Below, in pieces: positions 59,923 to 64,000 of a stretch of DNA of 64,000 bases. Source of the stretch: Chaetomium olivaceum (lineage: Eukaryota; Ascomycota; Sordariomycetes; Sordariales; Chaetomiaceae); assembly GCA_039881045.1 (NCBI GenBank), contig JAYWVB010000006.1, positions 868,001 through 932,000 of the forward strand, in the 5' to 3' direction. Below the pieces are notes generated by a model that saw only the letters and a program-made list of their open reading frames with translations, did not search any database and was not told where the DNA came from. Within the stretch, counting starts at the first letter, position 1; each line of letters starts with the position of its first letter. The translations under genes were made by a program, and so were the position numbers.

Positions 59923-60532
59923 TTACGCATCTTTCGTGCTGGTGCGTTTATCGTTCCCCTGGGCCTTCCAGCACTCCCTGAACCTTTCCATCTAAAACCC
60001 AGAGTCGCGTCAGTGCCAATCTTGTCTTCAAACTAGACATTGGACTTATACATACCTCGTTCTTGCAAGCCCTCCAGTCCTTTGTCTCGTAGTAACAGTC
60101 GGTCATCTTTGCATTCTCATCTATCATGTTCACCGGTCAGTTGTGGGCCAGTCGTTGTTGCTGTTGTATTGGGAAACAGCATCCCCGGCAATCTCCGGGT
60201 CTCTGTTCCGGATCTCAACAATCGGCAGGAGGTCGTTGAGAATCCGGATATGAACAGCCTGAGAATCTGTGAATCCTTTACATACCAGCGCAGCCAGTGC
60301 TGAATATCCGCTTGTCCCTGCGTGATTGCGGCTCAGAGTGAGAAACAGATCCGTAAATTAGAGGCATCCAAAGCGGCAAGAAGCGACTCATGACACTTCC
60401 AGCACTTAACAGGGCAACATCGACTCACCACTCATCCGGTTCATCATCCTCCTCTTCAGCAACAGGCACTTGTTGTTCTGCCTTTTCCGGCGTAACCTCT
60501 TTTGATGTTGATGCCCCCATTGGTGATCCCAT
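59923..60532 (-). CDS. COA4: Twin CX9C protein, cytochrome c oxidase assembly factor Coa4-like
   Basis: A small intermembrane-space protein of 89 residues spread over four exons: 60532-60429, 60317-60286, 60120-60056, 59991-59923 (sum 270 nt). Two exact CX9C motifs form the CHCH hairpin: CADENAKMTDC and CKNEMERFREC. They are joined by YYETKDWRA, the DWR-containing linker seen in COA4/CHCHD8. RIFSTGC just before the first Cys also matches that family (RTGC in animals). Such proteins are imported by Mia40/Erv1 oxidation and assist cytochrome c oxidase assembly. The N-terminus is acidic (AEEEDDEPDEW). An alternative ATG at 60520 would remove four residues. Exon 2 is only 32 nt. Confidence 0.88.
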
Positions 60533-60714
60533 TGAGCTGACGAGTCGGCTCAGTTTGTGGAGAAGGTTTTCGTTGAGTGTTTCGTTGTTTGGGGATTCTG
60601 GAGAGTTTTAAGTGGTGTGCCGAATCGGAGCTCACATTTCACGCATTTCCACTCATTTTCCCGCATTCCCATTTCGAGTCAACAACCTCGTACCGAATCG
60701 GTCAATCATTTGAC
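60533..60714. promoter_or_regulatory. Compact divergent promoter COA4 / BPL1
   Basis: Only 182 bp separate the two diverging start codons, so the promoters must overlap. Regulation in common is plausible but not shown. No named binding site was identified. Confidence 0.55.
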
Positions 60715-62946
60715 ATGGCACCACAGAAGCTCAATGTTTTAGTGTACACAGGTTGGGACAACTTTTACTCTTTTCTTTACTTTCTACTAACTTACTTTAG
60801 GCACCGGATCAACCCTTGAATCTGTCCGTCACTGCATCTACTCCCTACGCCGATTACTCGGCCCCAATTACGCCGTGAACCCCATCGCTGAGTCGGCACT
60901 GCTCAAAGAACCCTGGGCTCCAACTTGTTCCCTCCTTGTATTCCCTGGCGGTGCCGACCTCGGCTACTGCCGTGTGCTGAATGGCGCCGGAAACCGCAGC
61001 ATCACCCAGTTTGTCCGTCTCGGAGGAGCTTTCCTGGGTTTCTGCGCCGGTGGCTACTATGGGTCTCGTCGTTGTGAGTTCGAAGTTGGTAGCCCTGAAT
61101 TAGAAGTTGTGGGCAGCCGGGAACTCGCCTTCTTCCCCGGTACATGCCGCGGTGGCGCCTTCAAAGGGTTTGAGTACCATAGCGAGCGGGGTGCCAGGGC
61201 CGCTCAGATCACTGTATCGAAGGCGGCCTTTCCGGAGTCCCCATCGCTCCCCGACGAGTTCAAGTGCTACTACAACGGTGGCGGGGTGTATGCGGACGCC
61301 GAAACGCTCACGGGCGGCTCTAGCAAGGTTCAGATCCTCGCTGAGTATGCCGAAGACCTTGCCGTTGAGTCTGGCGCGGCCAAAGCCGCAATAGTGTACT
61401 GCAAAGTAGGCGAAGGTTCCGCTATTCTCACTGGACCGCACCCAGAGTAAGTACTGTGGTTTGTGCTTAAGGTTTGCCCGTTTAACACGTATAGGTTCGA
61501 TGCTGTGAATCTCAGCCAGCAGTCCGACGTCCCAGGTTATGAAGATCTTATCGAGACACTGAAAGCGGACGAGGAAGCAAGAACCTCTTTTTTGAGAGCC
61601 TGCCTCACGAAGCTTGGTCTCGAGGTCAGCCAGGGGGCATCACCCGTTCCCAGCCTGTCCAAAATACACCTCTCTGCCCTGAAACACACCGACGTCGGCG
61701 AGACACTGTCCTCGTTTGAGAAGATTATCACGCGAGATGGCGGCGAGGAGTACATCAAAGGGGGCAATGATCTGTTCCATCTGGAAAAGCCGGACTCGAG
61801 ATGGTCTTTGGCCTCTCTAAGCGAAGCCTTGTTGAGCGAGATCGATGAGCCAAAGAAGAAAACCGGTCGAACCTCTCCAGACCCTACGGCTGACTACAGC
61901 CACGTCCCTAAACGCATCGTTTCTCACGAAGATGCCTGGCCGGAACCAAAAGAGACGCCCTATTTCAACCACTCGGCCTTCTACTCGAGTCTTAGGGAGT
62001 TCAGAGCGAGGGAACCTGAAGCGGAAACATGGGGCGATGTGCTGATGTACGGTGAGGTCGTCACCAGCACCAACACTCTGCTTGAGAAGTGAGTTGTTTC
62101 CGTCCATGAAAGCCTAGTGATCTAACAAGGCCTAGAAACCATCACCTACTCTCCAAGCTGCCCACAGGATTCACCCTTGCCGCAACAACTCAAGTTGCCG
62201 GCCGCGGTCGGGGCGCCAACGTCTGGGTGGCGCCCCCTGGCTCCTTAATCATGTCCACAGTCATCAACCACCCCGCCCACTACGCGGCCTGCCGACCCAT
62301 CGTCTTTATCCAGTACCTCGCCGCCATCGCCACCGTCGAAGCAGTAAAATCCTACGACGAGGGCTACGCCGACGTGCCCATCAAGATCAAGTGGCCCAAC
62401 GACGTCTACGTGCGCGACCCCAAGAAGCCCCACGAAGTCTCCTATGTCAAGATCGCTGGCATCCTCGCCAACTGCGCCTACTCGTCGGGCAACTACCAGG
62501 TCGTCCTCGGCATCGGCATCAACACCAACAACGGCCGGCCCACCACCAGCCTCGACGCCTTACTACCCCTACTCGAAAACAACAACAACAACAACAACAA
62601 CAGCAAAAAGCTCGAGCCCTTCCGCATCGAGCGCCTGCTCGCGCGCATTCTGACCCGTCTCGAATCGCTCTACACCCAGTTCTGCCGCGACGGCTTCTCG
62701 CGCGAGCTGGAGCGGAAATACTACCAGCACTGGCTGCACGCCAACCAGATTGTCACGCTCGAGGCCGAGGGCGGGGTGAAGGCGCGCGTGGTGGGCATCA
62801 CGAGGGACTGGGGCATGCTCATGGCCGAGGAGGTGGCCGGCGACGGGATCAATGGCGCGCTGAGGGCCACGGGCAAGGTGTGGGCGCTGCAGAGCGATGA
62901 GAATAGCTTTGACTTTTGGAGGGGGCTGGTGAAGAGGAAGATCTGA
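60715..62946 (+). CDS. BPL1: Biotin-protein ligase
   Basis: Holocarboxylase synthetase/biotin ligase of 695 residues, which attaches biotin to acetyl-CoA carboxylase and pyruvate carboxylase. Exons: 60715-60751, 60801-61446, 61495-62088, 62136-62946 (sum 2088 nt). The N-terminal half is the glutamine-amidotransferase-like BPL_N domain (LNVLVYTGTGSTLESVRHC, SLLVFPGGADLGYCRVLNG, GAFLGFCAGGYYGSRRCEFE). The C-terminal half is the catalytic BPL domain: STNTLLEKNHHLLSKLPTG, the biotin/ATP loop AGRGRGANVWVAPPGSLIMS, KIKWPNDVYVRD and VLGIGINTNN, and the C-terminal cap VKARVVGITRDWGM. A run of eight Asn (62579-62602) is inserted in the catalytic domain after GIGINTNNGRPTTSL. The first donor (GTTGGG) is unusual. 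No frame problems. Confidence 0.96.
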
Positions 62947-64000
62947 GACCGATCCGACGACTCCGTGCGTCGTTGTGTAAGGGGATGGTGGAGGAGGAAG
63001 GGAGGGGGGTGGGGGGGGCGGGTCGGATGGGTTGGGGTTTCGAGCACGGGCGTCGCTACCGAACGGCCTGCCGTGTGTGCGTTCGTTTTTGACTGTGCTG
63101 GGTGGGTTGTGTGGCTCTGTGCGTTCCCGCTTGGGATCGAAGCTGGGACGTTGGATCGAGAGTTGCGACTGGATTAGACAAGAACTCAGTCAAAAAGAGA
63201 AGGGAGCTCTGGAGCTCTGACCCTTCTTCCCCGCAATGGGCCGGGAAGTGCTGTGGTTAGGTGACATGGAATGGTTACATTGCGGGGAGACGGGAGAGCC
63301 TGCCCACGTTCACATCCCGATCTGGTTGTCTCACGGTCCCGGGCATTCCCAGAGATCGCTCTAGTGATGAACTCACGACTTGGGTTGGAGCGAGGTTGGA
63401 GGTGGTGGTGGGCTGGTGACGGCGTCGATAGGTCAACTACTATTTGGCACTCACTATACGGCAACGACAATCACTTTGTTCTGCCACCATCTCAGGTGTT
63501 CCACAATGAGCGGTACATCCATCCATCAACCGCTGGCAATCCAGATACCAGCGGGGCACGGCTGCGGCCCTCCCGCCCATGTGCCGAACGCTTGGATTCC
63601 GGGAGCCGTTGCTGCACCCCAAACCGTGCGTCCGTCCCCGTCATCCAAACGTGGTTGAACACATCGACACCCGCCCACGTGCACACTCCTTGCGTCCGTC
63701 CACATTCGGAGGGATTCCTCACGAGGTAGAAATGGAAGACGGTGATAGCCCCTGCGTTCTTGGCTCGACCTGGGAAGGCCAACTCTTTGACCAGCCTTTC
63801 GTATTGTTCCTCTAGGGGATCTGGCGAACATGGAGCCAAGACACGACGAATCGGCCCGCTTCCGGCTTAATATCGCCGTGTAATGGGAAAGGTGTCAAGA
63901 ATGACCTACCCATAATACAGTCCCAATCAGGCAATGACGCAGCTCTGGCCTGCTCACCAAGAGAAAGCAGACCTCCCTGCCCCGGCATTGACCTGTATAG
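62947..64000. other. Intergenic stretch to window end, no gene seen
   Basis: 1.05 kb downstream of BPL1, starting with a G-rich section (about 62980-63050). Open frames here on both strands have no recognised motif. A gene could begin beyond the window. Confidence 0.45.

Overview
The window is nuclear DNA of a filamentous ascomycete, most likely a sordariomycete of the Sordariales type. The evidence is short introns of about 45-90 nt (GT..AG, often with CTAAC or CTGAC branch sites), genes on both strands at roughly 2.5 kb spacing, GC-rich coding sequence, and several families typical of this group: PDR-type ABC transporter, alpha-aminoadipate lysine pathway, G1 glutamic peptidase, HET-like and STAND-N domains, and a LINE. 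I see no tRNA, rRNA, CRISPR array or bacterial-type operon.

Layout from left to right. 1-4232: 3' part of a PDR ABC transporter. 4777-6051: decayed ankyrin and kinase-like genes. 6462-8624: C2H2 zinc-finger protein. 10445-11787: short-chain dehydrogenase. 12785-14665: basic, RD-rich conserved fungal protein. 15859-18003: homocitrate synthase in 14 exons, including 8-nt and 16-nt microexons. 19068-21191: F-box protein with two in-frame TGA codons. 21884-23026: NRDE/TANGO2 protein. 23522-26534: two uncertain, slightly overlapping hypothetical genes. 26970-29927: divergent pair TFB2 and hotdog thioesterase. 30171-31102: G1 peptidase. 31560-33268: seven-TM-type protein with a Cys-rich ectodomain. 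34607-35965: another multi-TM protein with a Gln-rich tail. 36769-38238: CorA-like membrane protein. 39077-42065: HET-like membrane protein. 42554-45799: STAND-N/RhoGAP gene split by a 5'-truncated LINE with a 13-bp target-site duplication. 47376-48408: GT8 glycosyltransferase. 49865-51744: MFS anion permease. 53323-54598: SRR1-like protein. 55408-55893: solo CENP-B/pogo DNA-binding protein. 56674-57962: REEP/TB2 protein. 58445-62946: MGM101, COA4 and biotin-protein ligase, a mitochondria-related group.

Two themes matter for a reader. First, about ten otherwise intact genes carry single-base frame changes, about half of them in homopolymers, including in housekeeping homocitrate synthase. This looks more like residual assembly error than decay. 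Second, some lesions are not single-base indels: the LINE insertion, the substituted arginine finger of the same RhoGAP, the in-frame TGA codons of the F-box gene, and the TAG in the kinase-like gene. These may be real biology. No clear new multi-gene system emerged. The LINE-split RhoGAP, the TGA-interrupted F-box gene, the solo CENP-B protein and the microexon structures are the best leads.
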